Shown here: positions 1 through 11,514 of the stretch, piece after piece
How the letters are laid out: every line of letters begins with the position of its first letter
Position numbering within the stretch: the stretch's first letter is position 1
From: Magnaporthiopsis rhizophila
Lineage: Eukaryota > Ascomycota > Sordariomycetes > Magnaporthales > Magnaporthaceae
Length of the DNA: 64,000 bases
Assembly: GCA_003049465.1 (NCBI GenBank)
Contig: PYSS01000069.1
Span: 1 to 64,000, forward strand
Reading direction: 5' to 3'
The notes under the pieces: generated by a model
What the model was told of the DNA's origin: nothing
What the model saw: the letters and a program-made list of their open reading frames with translations, nothing else
Database searches by the model: none
Program-made: the position numbers and the translations under genes

Positions 1-206
1 GTGCTAGGTACCTACCTACCTATATACGTGGAACCATGCTGATACGCTTTTTGTTTCCTCTCGTCCAAAGTCGGCCCGGGCAAGCCGAGCTATGATTGGA
101 CCATACTGCTCGGGGGCACAAAGTTGCGTTTTCCGATCCAAAAGGCTCCCTTCCCTTCCTGGATGCTTTGCTGACCAGTCGCAACATGAGCTCCTTTTGC
201 TACCAG

Positions 207-950
207 CGACCTGGGATACAACCACACCGCCGAGGCCATCTTCGCGAACCTTGCCAAGTGCTGGGATGTCGCCCAGGCACACGGCAGCAAGGTGCTGGTC
301 CTGACGGTGCCCGAGGTCGGCGTCAGGGGCGGTCCCGCCATGCAGCGCGTCCATGCCCAGAGAGACGAGCTGAACCGGCTCATCAGGAACGCCCAGGGCG
401 GCAACATGTTCGGTTCCCTCTTACTCTCCTTGCGTCCGCTGCCCCTGATCTAGCCCATCTTGTTCCCTCTTATTATCCCGTTCTGTGCATGATGCAGATA
501 TCGGATCGATCTTGGCTTCCGCACGCACGCACTAACTTTGGATCAAAAATAACTCACGCCCTGGGCCCGTCGGGAGTGATTACCATTAGATTCGTCCACG
601 ATCACCACGCCGCCGTCCCTTTCTGGGCCATGTCCGAAAAAGATCGGCAGCTGTACTGGGACGACAACGTCCATCTGACCCCGAGCGGGTACGATCTGAT
701 GGGCCAGAAGATAGCCGCTCGGTTCCTCCAGGTGCTTCATCAGGACGAGAACCCAAGCGGCGGCCCGCAGACGGCCAAGGCGGAGGATGAGGAGCAGACG
801 GCGGCAGCAACAACAGCAGCCACTTCGTCGTCAAGACGGACACGTAGCAAGGTTTTCAAGGACGACGATCTGGTCTTTGAGGAGGAATCGGGCGACTCTT
901 CACGGCTGGGGCAGGGGTATGTCGTTGTGAGGAAAAAGGACCTGGAGTGA
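207..950 (+). CDS. SGNH/GDSL-type esterase, 3' part (5' exon outside or near the window edge)
   Basis: Secreted or cytosolic SGNH hydrolases cleave ester bonds in lipids or acetylated sugars. Two exons are visible: 207-407 and 590-950. Exon A follows a TACCAG acceptor and reads DLGYNHTAEAIF, then a beta-strand-like KVLVLTVPE. Exon B reads FVHDHHAAVPF, then WDDNVHLTPSGYDLMG, which holds the D-x-x-H pair (DNVH) that ends the catalytic block of this family. The 182-nt intron (408-589) starts GTTCGG and ends TTAG. It is needed because the frame of exon A hits a stop at about 450. The block I Gly-Asp-Ser motif is not in the window, so the gene is 5'-partial. After the hydrolase domain there is a low-complexity tail with T/A/S runs and an acidic end. 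It converges with the CSN4 gene. The family is clear; the substrate is unknown. Confidence 0.72.
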   Translation, partial: RPGIQPHRRGHLREPCQVLGCRPGTRQQGAGPDGARGRRQGRSRHAARPCPERRAEPAHQERPGRQHVRFPLTLLASAAPDLAHLVPSYYPVLCMMQISDRSWLPHARTNFGSKITHALGPSGVITIRFVHDHHAAVPFWAMSEKDRQLYWDDNVHLTPSGYDLMGQKIAARFLQVLHQDENPSGGPQTAKAEDEEQTAAATTAATSSSRRTRSKVFKDDDLVFEEESGDSSRLGQGYVVVRKKDLE

Positions 951-1198
951 GGTACAGCTATGACTGCCTACCGGGAACCTATCTACATTATGTACCTACT
1001 GTTGGCTACCCAACGAGGTATCTCGGTTCGTTGAGTCTGTAATTGGTTTCATTCACTGGGGTATGGAGACCGTCTTTGCAAGTTTATCTGTCTTGCATGC
1101 TTTTGTTCTATCCGGCTCTACGCCAGATTAAACGTCGTCTTGTAAATCCCAAGGGAGCCATGTACCGCCGCCCCAACCCCAGCCTATGATTTCAAGTG

Positions 1199-2548
1199 TT
1201 AAACGACTAGGTTTGCCGCAACAAAATCCTGTCGAGAGGGATGCAAAGTTGTCAGCATCGCATCAGATAGTTGGTTTTCTCGCCCCAGGAGAGTACAAGC
1301 ATAAACACATACGGGAAACTCTTTTTGCAACAGGCTAGTGACGTGCTCGACCTCCTCGGCTAGGCTCTGCACGTTGGCGTCCCACCGCCTCATCTCCTTG
1401 GCCACGGCGACCTCGGCGCGGCCGCTCCCCTTGACGCCCGAGGCCTCGCCGCCCTCGAACCAGATGAAGCGGTCGATCTGGTCGATGCGGCCGACTAGGC
1501 GGCCCTGCTCGATCATGCGGGCCGTCGTGTCCTCGGCCTTTGCGGCGTCGAGGCCGAGCAGCTCGCCGAGCTCGTCGAAACCAATGTTGTCGTACAGGCG
1601 ACTGGCCCCGAGCAGGTTGTGCTCGATGACGGCCTTTGCGAGGACGGTAGAGCCGTCGGCCGTCGTGGCCAGCTGGTGCGGTTGCAGGCCGCGGGCGAAC
1701 TTATCGACCTCGGCCGGCTCGAGCAGCCGGTCCAGGAACATCTTCTCGAGCATGCCGAACTCGTCCAGGCCCGGGCTCCGCTCGTCGCGGTGCAGGCGGC
1801 CGAGGGCTCGGCTGCGCAGGGGTCCGGCGGGGGCCAAAATGGCGCACTTGACGGCCATGCCGAGCGTGTGCAGGCGCTCGTCCTCGCCGATCTGGTGGCT
1901 CAGGCTGATCTCGTGGTACGCGTGACTGGCGGCCAGGAACTCGCGGCGCGAGTCGTTGATGCGCGCCTGCGACAGCCGAAAGTGCAGGTTCAGGTCCGGG
2001 TCCTCGACCTTGAAGATGACGTTCTTGACCTTGTTGAGGTACGACCCGGCCGACGTGCTGTCGTCGGCCTCGAGGTAGTTGCGCACGATGCGGATCCACA
2101 CCCGCACCATGTCCGTCTCGCTCACCCGCCGCTGGCTGCTGTCGAGCGGGATCTCGGACAGCGCCCGCGCGGCCGCCACCCAGTCCTCGTTGTGCTCGTG
2201 CGCCGTCGCCGTCAGCTCGCGCAGCGCGTTGGCCTGCTCCAGGAAGCTCGATGCCGTCTGCGGGTTGGACTCGATGCGTTGGAGCGAGTGCGCCGCCACG
2301 TCGATCCACTCGTCGTGGTCTTCCAGCACCCGCGGCAGGGCCGCCACGTACGCGGCTAGCACGGGGAGGGTGCCGACAATACCTAGTGGTGCGGCGAGGA
2401 TGGCGTCGACGGTGGCCTTGAGGTCTGCGGCCGCGGTCGAGGACGACGTGTACGACGAAAAGTCGGCGAGCAGGGCCTCGTAGTCGGCGCCCTTGTTGCC
2501 CGACTCCGCGATCTGGGCCAGGGCCGAGCTGAGCTTGGCTGAGGCCAT
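1199..2548 (-). CDS. CSN4: COP9 signalosome subunit 4 (PCI-domain protein)
   Basis: Subunit of the COP9 signalosome, which removes Nedd8 from cullins and so controls cullin-RING ubiquitin ligases; in filamentous fungi it affects development and light responses. The N-terminal part is helical repeat. A PCI/winged-helix region follows (about residues 200-370), with KAVIEHNLLGASRLYDNIGF and the typical late motif ARMIEQGRLVGRIDQ. The C-terminus has WDANVQSLAEEVEHVTSLLQ. The start has a good context (GCCATGG). The frame is open from 2548 to 1199, but an 84-nt intron at 1229-1312 (GTATGT...GACAG, with a CTGAC branch point) fits better. Its removal gives the usual CSN4-type ending EFPDFVAANLVV and a 421-residue protein instead of 449. 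Exons: 2548-1313 and 1228-1199. It converges with the esterase gene, 248 bp apart. Confidence 0.92.
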   Translation of the reverse strand: MASAKLSSALAQIAESGNKGADYEALLADFSSYTSSSTAAADLKATVDAILAAPLGIVGTLPVLAAYVAALPRVLEDHDEWIDVAAHSLQRIESNPQTASSFLEQANALRELTATAHEHNEDWVAAARALSEIPLDSSQRRVSETDMVRVWIRIVRNYLEADDSTSAGSYLNKVKNVIFKVEDPDLNLHFRLSQARINDSRREFLAASHAYHEISLSHQIGEDERLHTLGMAVKCAILAPAGPLRSRALGRLHRDERSPGLDEFGMLEKMFLDRLLEPAEVDKFARGLQPHQLATTADGSTVLAKAVIEHNLLGASRLYDNIGFDELGELLGLDAAKAEDTTARMIEQGRLVGRIDQIDRFIWFEGGEASGVKGSGRAEVAVAKEMRRWDANVQSLAEEVEHVTSLLQKEFPVCVYACTLLGRENQLSDAMLTTLHPSRQDFVAANLVV

Positions 2549-4565
2549 GGCGTCGTCTCGAGGAAGTGGTGAGGCGGGGGCGTGTTGGGTGGAAGCCCAC
2601 GCCGAGGCCTTGCCGGGGATCGAGGCGGGCGCGACGGCAGGGATGCGGGGAAAAGGACGGCGGGGCTATGTCTGTCCGCTTGGCTGTATCTGCTCTTATG
2701 TGGCGACGTCGTCAAGGCTCGGTCGGTGTCGGGCCGGGTCTGCTCTTGACATGCTCAGGTCGATGGAGGACTGTCGAGGAGGAGCTAAGGTAGATGTTTG
2801 CTGCCTGTTGGCAAGGCAGGCTAGTTAAACTTCAGATGGTACCTAAACAGCGCTCTAGAGGGGTCGTCACAGGCGGTGGGGCAGGCGGGTGTGGGTCCGA
2901 TAGCGATTGGAGCTTCCTCACTTGTTATTCCACACAGCTCCATCCCTGCAACACACCACCCCTCTTGATGTCCTCCTCGACAAGCAACAAGCCATCATAG
3001 CACGGACTGAGCTGAAACGCGGAGAGGCCCGTTGCAGCTCTCCACGGAATTTCGTCCGGTTTTCCAGATTAAACCGCTTGTCTGCTCTGTCCAAATGCTC
3101 TCATCGTTTCGCCTGGTGTTCTTGCTTTGTCTCTAAGCGCGTTGACGAGCATGGCCGCCCTTGGCAACATCCCATGTCGCGACGACGGGAGATTCGATTC
3201 TCACGTGTTTTGTCTCATAGATTCCCATCTGGAGATAGAATCGTCCATTAAGCAAGGACGGATGCACTTTGCGGTGTTGACGGCTGCCAGGCTTCCTACC
3301 AAGTCACGATAAGGGCTAGCCGAGCATCAACACTGGACACCAAAGGTGCCTGGCCTCACTGGCGCCGTAATGTCTTGAGCCGTTTGTATCTTGGAGTGTG
3401 CCATGTCCATTTCTGTAGGGCCACATCGCCGGCTCGGCTATATATCTCGCTTATGTCCTTGGACACCATGCTGCAGATCCCTTGATTTCCACGCTTCGGG
3501 TGGAGTGTACAGTAGCACTACCTGCCCTTGGGCGGATCAAACATCTCAAAGCCAGCCATATCCTACCGCTTTCTTCTCCTGGCCTGTTGAACCGTTGACG
3601 CAAGCGCACACTTATCCACACGGAACATCGTTGATATCCTCTTACACTCTCACGCTCACTCAGTGTTCCCAGATCTTGAGCTGCCGTCGATCAGCCATCG
3701 AGACGTTCCTTCCCAGGATCTACAGGCGGGCCCCTTTGGCGGCGTGGTTATTATCTAGCGGGGGCCAAAGCGCGGTACTGCTGGTGCTGGTGTTGGTGGC
3801 GCTGGTGCTGGTAGTGCTGGCACTTGCGGTATGGCTCCTGCCTCAACCGTCTCAGCGCCGGCCGCTCGTCGCGCCTTTGACGCGCCGGAGTCTGCCCGCG
3901 GCGGCCCTGGAGGCGACGGGCACTGGGCAGTTAGGTGGTCCGCCTAAGGTTTTTAAAACGCTCTTGACCCGGTTCTCTCCCCTTCCATCTGGCCTTTTCC
4001 CCATAGTCCGATCCGGCCTCTGCCGCTCCGGGACCTAGGCCTCAGTCGGGTGCTGGAGCTTGCTATGGCCCGTGTAGGGGCTTGTATATAGAATCTGCTC
4101 TTCATTTCGACCGTTCGAAGTCCTTGTTCCATGGTTAATGCTGCCACGCCGATCACCCAGGGTATGACATGTTTGTATCCGCCCATCAAGCTTGCTATTG
4201 GTGTCTGATTGGCAGGTTGCGAAAGACTGTAAATAAATGCCGGCAACATTATTCACACGTGGAAAATCGCCTCCCGAGAGTTGTTTCCGTCGCATCTTCA
4301 TCTCGACTCGAATGCGGAGTGATGGCGTGGAACATGGTTATTATTGGCTTGGTACCGTGAATAGCCTCAGACCTCTTCCGTAGCATGATCTCCCACATGC
4401 CTAGGTAACGTTTTTTTTTTAGAAATACAAGGAGTAGAGAAGGAAACAAAACCCGTTTGTGCTTGGGGGACTATGTGCCAAGAAAAACCGCCCGTAAATG
4501 AAAACATCACAGTACAAGCACCGCTCCTAGTGCCTGCACCAGCACACGGCGACCGGCTCCAGTCC
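2549..4565. other. Intergenic, CSN4 promoter side and Jac1 3' side
   Basis: About 2 kb with no supported gene. A CACGTG palindrome lies at 4256-4261. A GGTGCTGGT-type low-complexity stretch lies around 3780-3840. An open frame at 3391-4038 on the plus strand is discussed among rejected items. Confidence 0.6.
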
Positions 4566-5501
4566 TCAAGAGACATTATCAAGCGTCTCCCTGATATTAA
4601 GCCAGTACCGCAGACGCACGGCATGCGCGACGGCAGCGGCCTTGTCGTCGCGCGCAAACGCGTCAGCAAGCGCGGCCTCGTCGGCAGCGACGCGGGCGTC
4701 GTTGGCCTCGCGCACGGCGACCAGGCCGCCCTTCTGCCCCTCCTCTTCCTTGTTGGCCACGGCGTCCTCAATGTCCTCCTGCACGGCCATGACCTCGGCC
4801 AGGAACGCGGCGTCGGGCGCGGCCAGGCTCGCGGCCTCGTCGCCGGCCAGGTCGAGGCCGTGGCGGCGCCGGAGCAGGTACTGGGCGCGCAGCAGCGGCG
4901 ACGCCAGCGTCTTGTAGGCCGCGTTGACGTGCGCCGACGCAGCCTCGGCCTGGCGCCGCGCCGCCGAGTGGCGGCTGCTGCCGCCGCTGGGGGATGATGA
5001 GGAGGAGCTAGAGGCGGCGTGGTGGTGGAAGTCAGGGTGCACGGCGGCCTGGAGCTGCAGGAACTCGCGGCGGAGGGCGCGCACGTCGATCTCGAAGGGC
5101 CCGTCGGGCGGCGGGCCGGCCGGTAGCGTCTGCGGGAAGAGGGCGTAGTAGTCGGGCTCGCTGGACTGCTGCTGCTGCTGCTGCTGCGGCTTCTGTGGGC
5201 CTGTGCTCGGTCCTTCTTCTCCTGCGGCCGCGTCTTGAGGGGCGGGGTTTGCGGCCGTCGTGCTGCTGGAGAAGCACCGACTTGTCGGCGGTGCGGGGGC
5301 GGGGGCGGGTCTGGCGCGGGGTCTCGGCGCAGAGGGAGATGATCGCTGTGGCAGTGAGGCCGCCTTCGTGTCCGATAGACTGGAGGGAAAGGAAGAGGAG
5401 GAGGAGGAGGAGAAGTTGGTGGCGAGGCGCGCGCAGCCTGCGCAGAGGCTGGCGAGCTGCCGTGGCCGCGGCCTCGCGCGGCTCGCAATCAAGTGGTGCA
5501 T
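4566..5501 (-). CDS. JAC1: Mitochondrial J-domain co-chaperone Jac1/HscB
   Basis: Jac1 stimulates the mitochondrial Hsp70 that moves Fe-S clusters from the Isu scaffold to acceptor proteins. The protein is 311 residues in a single exon. Residues 1-110 form an Arg/Ser/Ala-rich, acid-poor leader typical of a mitochondrial presequence, followed by low-complexity Pro/Ser and a run of seven Gln. The J-domain begins at DYYALFP and has the invariant HPD at about residues 155-157 (AAVHPDFHHH). The C-terminal HSCB oligomerisation helices contain FLAEVMAVQEDIEDA and end RLRYWLNIRETLDNV. A Ser/Ala run after HPD lengthens the loop before helix III. It is larger than yeast Jac1 because of the leader and the low-complexity inserts. 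The neighbouring F-box gene, on the same strand, ends about 500 bp upstream of it. Confidence 0.92.
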   Translation of the reverse strand: MHHLIASRARPRPRQLASLCAGCARLATNFSSSSSSSFPSSLSDTKAASLPQRSSPSAPRPRARPAPAPAPPTSRCFSSSTTAANPAPQDAAAGEEGPSTGPQKPQQQQQQQSSEPDYYALFPQTLPAGPPPDGPFEIDVRALRREFLQLQAAVHPDFHHHAASSSSSSSPSGGSSRHSAARRQAEAASAHVNAAYKTLASPLLRAQYLLRRRHGLDLAGDEAASLAAPDAAFLAEVMAVQEDIEDAVANKEEEGQKGGLVAVREANDARVAADEAALADAFARDDKAAAVAHAVRLRYWLNIRETLDNVS

Positions 5502-5995
5502 CGTCCTCGACGAATCCGGCCAAGGGCTGCTATGGGCGGCACTATAAACACTGTTGTGGCTTCGTTATACTGGTCTCTGTACAGCGTCGTGTGCTTGTTG
5601 TTGAGCTAGGGGAGAGAACAAAAGAAGAAGAAAAAAGGTGGATGACGTCGGCGGGTGCTTCAAAGAAATTCTCGGCAGAAAGCCGTTTATGTCCGAAACC
5701 ACCACCAAGAAAAGCGCCGTCGGTCGAACCAACTCTCATTTGCAACCGGAATCTAATTTACACGTGTAGAAAAATGGTCATTGCGTTATGTACACGGAAC
5801 TCGTCCTGACCGATTATTACGGTCGTGCTCTAAGGATATATAAAGGAAAAGAAAAAGAGACCAAAGGTAAGCAGCAGGGATATCCAAATGCTCATGAGGC
5901 CAAATTGCCATTCATCCCGTCGTGTCATCCGAACCCTGCGAGTTGCAAGGCCCCGAGAAATAATTACAGTATATGGTAGAAAGAGTCCATACTTT
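5502..5995. other. Short intergenic region between Jac1 and the F-box gene
   Basis: Holds the Jac1 promoter and the 3' end of the upstream same-strand F-box gene. I see no further gene. Confidence 0.6.
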
Positions 5996-8402
5996 TCACG
6001 AAAGCGTCACTCCCCTCCATCGGCCTCGTTCGGTGTGGAACCAGCGCTCCTTGTCCTTCTTGTCGATGACTGCGCCGCTGAACGTGTTCCACCGGCCTTG
6101 ACAGCCCTCCCTGGCGTTGACCTCCTCGCCTGCTTTGGACTTCTCCCGCTGCAGCTTTTCCTTTTCTTTCTTGCTGAGCGCCACAGGGACCTCTCGGCCC
6201 TCGACAGCCAAAGTCGCGGCACTGCTCGCGCCCGTCAAGTCCTCTCCGCATTCATTGACGAGGTCGGCCACGTCCACTAAACCGCCCTTCTCGTCGAGGG
6301 CACCAGGGTCCGGGAGCAAATGGTATGCGATTTTGGATGTCGCGTCTCCCACGTACGCCCCAAGCCCGAAACTTTCCACCAGAGACCCGTCCTCGTCAGT
6401 CACGTTGACGGTGAATTTCGGATTTTGCTTTGCTGCCTCGAGCCTGGCCTGCGCCGCCCGTCGCGCCTGCTGCAGATTGCTGCTAAGCTTGGGGCTTCCG
6501 ATCGTCGGAATTCCAGCATCGGCTGGGAAATGGGGGCTGGTAGGCGTAAATGTGAAGCCGCCGCCAGCCCTGGAGTTCGTATCAGATGACGGCTGCGAAC
6601 TTGCCGTGCTCGCAGCGCGGGAGTGGTCAGGCCTCTGGCTGGAGTGCCGGTAGCGGTCGACGGGCAGATCTATCTTCTCCCGAGGCTTGCAGAGCGATTG
6701 GAAGAGGCCTTCTGGGTCCGCGGGGGCCCGCAGGCGGCGCAGAGATGGGAAGCCGTCGGCCGCGATGCTCTTTGCGAGAATGGAATCCGTCGCGCTGGCT
6801 TGACTGACGGCCGACGTCATGTCCCAATGGAGCGTCTTCAGCGACGCCGAGGCGAGGTACGGGAAGAGCCATATAAACTCATCGGCAGGCAGAACGGGTG
6901 CGAAGGACTGGACGACCGAGAGGCTTTCGAGCGATGTGAGATTCGAGAGCGCCCTGGCGAGCGCCGGGAGAGACTCGATATCGATGTGAACGAGCGTCAA
7001 AGACTCCAACGATCGGCTTTCCCGCCGGGTAGCGAACGCCGAAAGCCCGGCGGACGAAATCCCTGACAGATGGAACATTGAAATCTTCTTCAGGGACGGC
7101 AGTGACAGGAGCGCAGCGTCGCCGAAGGCGTTATGCGGGAGGTGCGAGAGGTGCAGCGTGTGCAGGGCGGGGAGGCGGGACAGGGTGTCGACCATCAGCG
7201 TGCCCGGAGCAAGCGTCGCCCCGGGATTACAGTGTATAGTCAGACTGGTGAGAAAGCGCCAGTTGGAGTGGCTTTCCAGCCAGCCGATGGCCTGCTGCGG
7301 CTGCAGGTCTCCGGGCGTGATGAGATTCCGCTGGGAGACCATGGTCCCTTGCTCGTCCGTCGCCCGTCGCATTCGTTGCTGCCGCTGGAATGGAGACGGC
7401 TGGACGAGCCATACCATGTCCTTGAGCCGTTGACGCGAGGACAGCGCCTGGAAGAAGCGTCCGTACGAGTGGTCGTAACTGGGGTAGAACCCAACAACCC
7501 TCTCCAGGTTCGGGCAGGCCATGACCACGGTGGCGACGATGTTCTGGTATTCTTCTACCGAAACATTCGGCGGCGTTGCCGGCACTTTGAGCGACCGCAC
7601 CGTGGCAGCGAGGAAGGGGTTCGCGCGCAGAGACCGCCGCAGGAGCACAAGACGCGTCCCGATGACGCCTCTGTACTTCTTCTTGTGAATGGCCGAGTCT
7701 GGTCCTACTAGCAGCACATCCTCGTATCTGTCGTTGCAAGGGTCGCGTGTCAGAACAAGCCACTGCCAGGCTCATTGAGGCCTCTGGAAGCGGTAAGAGG
7801 CCGGAAGAAAAGGACACCAGATATGTTGACTTACAAGGCAGTCCTGGCATATTTCAGCCACTTCCTCGCGCTCAGGGCCACGGAACAGGCATCCCTCATC
7901 CAACAAGTCGCGCAGCTTATAGATCCAGGGGCTAGGTGAAGCTTTTTGACCTCGTCCAGGATCATCCCCAACACCTCACCCGGCAGAGCCGAGAAGAGCT
8001 CGCCGGGCCGCGCTTTCCGACGCGTCTTCAGGGGCTGCGGCCGCTGCCACCCAAATGCCGGAGTCCAGCCAGACGCAGGGTTCTGCGCACCCGAGTGTGC
8101 CGAATAGAACGATTCGACCGATGTCTGGCTACTCCAGCTGGGACTCCGCATCCGCGACTCAACACTATCGCGAGACAGAGTTGTCGCTCCTGATGATGCG
8201 GACGCGCTACTCGCGCTGGATATGCGTCGGGGAGTGTTGTATACCAATGGACGAGGCGGACCGTCCGGGAGACGTTCGGGCATCGTTCTTGCGTCGGATA
8301 CAGGGGTTTGGAGGGCAGTGGCAGGGACAGCGGCAGGATGTTGCTGTTGCTGTTGTTGTTGTTGCTGCTGCTGGTGCTGAGGCTGTGGCAGTGGTGCTTG
8401 TG

Positions 8403-8433
<31 letters not shown>

Positions 8434-9438
8434 ATGGTCGCGGTGGTTCTGCTGCTGCTGTGGCTGTGGCTGCTCGTACCGGTCCCTCTGTCGCGGCGGC
8501 GTTTGCTGTTGCTCGTGCTGCTGAGCTTGCGGCGGCGGTTGAGGATGCGGCTGTTGATATTGTCGTGTTGGCTGTTGCTGCTGCCAAGTTTGCGGCAGCG
8601 GTTGAGGCTGTGGTTGTTGGTACTGTTGCTGCGACTGTTGCTGCTGTTGGTTCTGTTGCAGCTGCGGATGCTGTGGCTGGTGCGGGTGCTGGTGTCCTTG
8701 GTGGTTCTGGTGGTACTGATAAGGTGAACTGTGTCGACTTGAATGCTCCTGAAGCTGCTGCATTGGTTGCGGCCCGCGCTGGCCCTGAAAGTTGAGCTGC
8801 TGCCGACTTTGCTCCCGTCTCGGATACCGCTGCTCGGCGAATTCAAATGGCGGACTCTGCTGGTGCTGCTGTTCTTGTGGCCGATGTCCATGCTCTGGGT
8901 ACTCATGCTGCAGAGGGCGATACCGCGCGTGGTTTTGCTCCTGCTGCGGATACTCAGGTTGACGACCTTGCTGCTCCCATTGACGTGGCTCCTGCTGCGG
9001 GTATTCCTGCTGCGAATACCACCGGTACTGGCCCTGTGAGTACTCCTGGTGTGAATACTCATGCTGCTGCCCGTACGCCTCTTGCTGGTGGTGCTGGAAG
9101 CCTGGCTGCTGATATTGCTGCTGTTGCCTGTGCTCTTGCTGCCCCTGATGCTGGAGGTGGTACTGCTGGTGGCCTTGCCATTGCTGATGCTGCTGCTGAG
9201 CTGGTTCGTAGGACTCCTGCACCCTACCCTGCGGTTCCTTATCCCAATACTGCTGCTGCATCGCCCTGGCCCTCGCGGCCGACCGCTCGGTCCTCATCAC
9301 AAAGTCCTCTGTCGACTGCTCCACGGGCCGGTCGCTGGCGCGGGCATAGTGACCAGCAGCGGGGTAGTATTCGTTCGGTGGGCGGTAAGGCTCGTATTGC
9401 ACGGCCGGCATGACCTGGATGGGCGCGGGATAGGACAT
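5996..9438 (-). CDS. Glutamine-rich F-box protein with leucine-rich repeats
   Basis: Probable substrate-recognition subunit of an SCF ubiquitin ligase. Exons are 9438-7835 and 7727-5996; the 107-nt intron (GTAAGT...GACAG) joins ARTA-L-YEDVLLVG, a typical fungal F-box continuation. The spliced protein is 1111 residues. Residues of about 65-370 are extremely Gln-rich with Tyr, His and Pro (QQ, HQQ and PQPQ tracts). The F-box lies at about 480-545 (LFSALPGEVLGMILDEV, CATCWMRDACSVAL). It is followed by LRR-like segments (LPALHTLHLSHLP, LPSLKKISMFHLS) to about 790, then a Ser-rich linker and a charged tail ending RGRWRGVTLS. The frame stays open up to a Met at 9612, but the ATG at 9438 has the context GCCGCCGCCATG and is followed by MSYPAPIQV, so I chose it. 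The substrate is unknown. Confidence 0.85.
8330..9240 (-). repeat. CAG/CAA-rich trinucleotide tract encoding a Gln-rich domain
   Basis: On the plus strand the region is dominated by CTG, TTG and GCTGTTG units, including (TTG) runs near 8402-8430. On the coding strand these read as mixed CAG/CAA codons giving poly-Gln with His and Tyr. The open antisense frames here are side effects of the repeat. Confidence 0.85.
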
Positions 9439-11496
9439 GGCGGCGGCTGCCTCAACGGCAGGCACGCGCGTGTGAGTTCGAAGAGACCGTGGCGGAGGTC
9501 TTAGCAGGGCCTCATTTTTTTCCACGGGGGCCGAGGGGAACGAGGCCGATGCAGAGGAGCGTTTCCGAAGATGGATCCTTGGCCTTTCCCAGGAAGGCGT
9601 GCCGCGAACCACACGTTAGTTAGCACTTAAGGACCCTCGCAGGGTTTTGGCCGTGTGTGTCTCGGGGGCGTGCGTTGCGGCAAGGAAAGCAGGGATGAAG
9701 TAAGGGACGAAAACACGCGGGACGAAAGTCCAGACGGACAGAAAGGGACGATGGAAAGACGGGGATGTAAAAGGGAAGAGATAATGAATGGCTCAGGCCT
9801 GTTATCGCTCCTCCACGGAGACCTCAGACCCCAAACGCCCAGACTCGCTGCAGAAGGCCTTAAGATTAGAAACGCGAGGGAGAGTCGACCACTTTGACGG
9901 AGACGCCAAGAGCGAAAGTCTCCATTGAGTATGACAGGCGTCTCCTGATTAGTGCGTCGCCCATCGCAAACAGGTCCGTGATCCGTCCAGCTGGCTCGGG
10001 GCGTGGGTGGCCGACCCCTGTCAGAACGTGGGCGCATCGCCGGGGCTGAGAAAGGGCCCAGGGACCGTGGGGCGCTTTCGCTTTCGCCCTGCACGATCCG
10101 CAGCGCCGTGTGCTCCCAGCAAGGGCTTTAAAATCGGGCTAAGGCAGGGGGTCACCCATGCCAATCCAGGCACCCACACCCAGCTGCTGTCCCAGCGACG
10201 CCACAGGGGAAATTACACGTCGAGACGACGCGCCGTCCGCAACGTTGGCCGCAGCCGGCTGGGCCAGAAAACATAGCCGATCACTTCAGCGGTCTGGTCT
10301 GGTGCGCCTCGGCGGCAGATTCGGCGGCAGATTCGCATATAGTCTCCAACGCCCCGTTGCGTAGCGCTTGCCGGCTAGAGACTGATCGGGTTCTGGAAAG
10401 CCAAAAAGGGGAGCGAGAATGGAAAAGGGGGCCAACGTCCGCGCCGACACCAGACTGAATCGGAAACGAATGCACTGGCCCGTTTTCTGAGGGAGACCTC
10501 ACTGTCTCTACTGCAGAGCTGAGGGGCCCTCCGCTTCGGCTTCGGCTTCGGCTTCCACGCCCCCACAGCGAATTGAGCATCAGGCGATCCTGGGCACGGT
10601 AACGGCAGCCGGGAAAGGAACCAGCGCGCAGAGCTGTCTAATCTGGTTGCCCAGGGTACCCCTCGCTGAAGATACAGCCGCAGCCCAAAGCACAGGCGTC
10701 AGGGTGGGGGAAACGTGCGGAGGCATTGTTGCGTTGGAGTTCAAATTGCGTCGTTGTGGGCCCTTGACCCAAAGACGCACAAGCAAAAGGTAAAATAAAG
10801 AAGGAATTCTTGAGATGATCGAAAACCGACAAACAACAGCCATGTGAGAAAAGAAAGGAGAGGCCCAAAAGAACACGAATAAGAGATGTCTGCACTCACC
10901 GTATGTCCCCGGCTGACGCGGCTGGTTGTGTCACAGACGGTGTCACCCCTGGGGGCTTTCCACCAAAGCTGAAGTATAACCCGGCAGCCTGGTCGACAGG
11001 AGCCCCTCCCAAAGGCCGAACGCCAACACCAGTGACGGCGACTGCGACCGCCGCAGCAGAGGCGGCGGGCGCGGCGCCATGATCTCGTTTATGAGTGGCC
11101 TGGGCCAGCGCGGCGTACAGGCCCTTCCGGACCGAGTCCTCTTGACTCTCGTGGCTTCCGTGAAGCGTTGGCGGCAGGGAGCTTCTCGATCGGGGCAAAC
11201 TCGCTGCCGGCGGCTCGAGGGCTGGATGGTGGCGCTGGCTCGGGGGCTGCGGCTCGCTCCGGAACAGGCGATCCGGCTCGGGAGCAGCAACTTGAAACAT
11301 GTTCGTATATCGTCGGTGCCGGCGACCTTCTTCGCTGCCTGCTCGTGTTCGTTCTTGTCCCTATCAGCCATTCCCTCCCTGGCCCCTGCCAGGAACGGGA
11401 ACGGAGGCGGTCGGGCAGCAGCTCGGTCGGTGGGCGAACAAGTACGAGCGGTCGTTGAGGGTCCAAGCCAAGAGACAAGGCGGCGGCTACGCTTGC

Positions 11497-11514
11497 TTTT
11501 TTTTTTTTTTTTTT
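11497..11514. repeat. T18 homopolymer
   Basis: Uninterrupted run of 18 T in the intergenic region. Confidence 0.9.

Noticed and set aside
3391..4038. 215-codon plus-strand open frame with a LVLVLVALVLVV hydrophobic stretch
   Set aside because: The hydrophobic part is the translation of a GGTGCTGGT repeat; the rest has no family resemblance, and another frame of the same repeat gives Gly-Ala-Gly. No splice structure rescues a convincing protein.
8055..8795. Plus-strand frames rich in Leu or Val/Ala across the Gln repeat
   Set aside because: Antisense shadows of the CAG/CAA tract in the F-box gene.
10896..11371. Overlapping minus-strand frames starting MADRDKNEHEQ, could be a small gene
   Set aside because: The two frames cannot be joined by a credible intron, composition is Arg/Pro/Ser random-like, and no known family pattern is seen.
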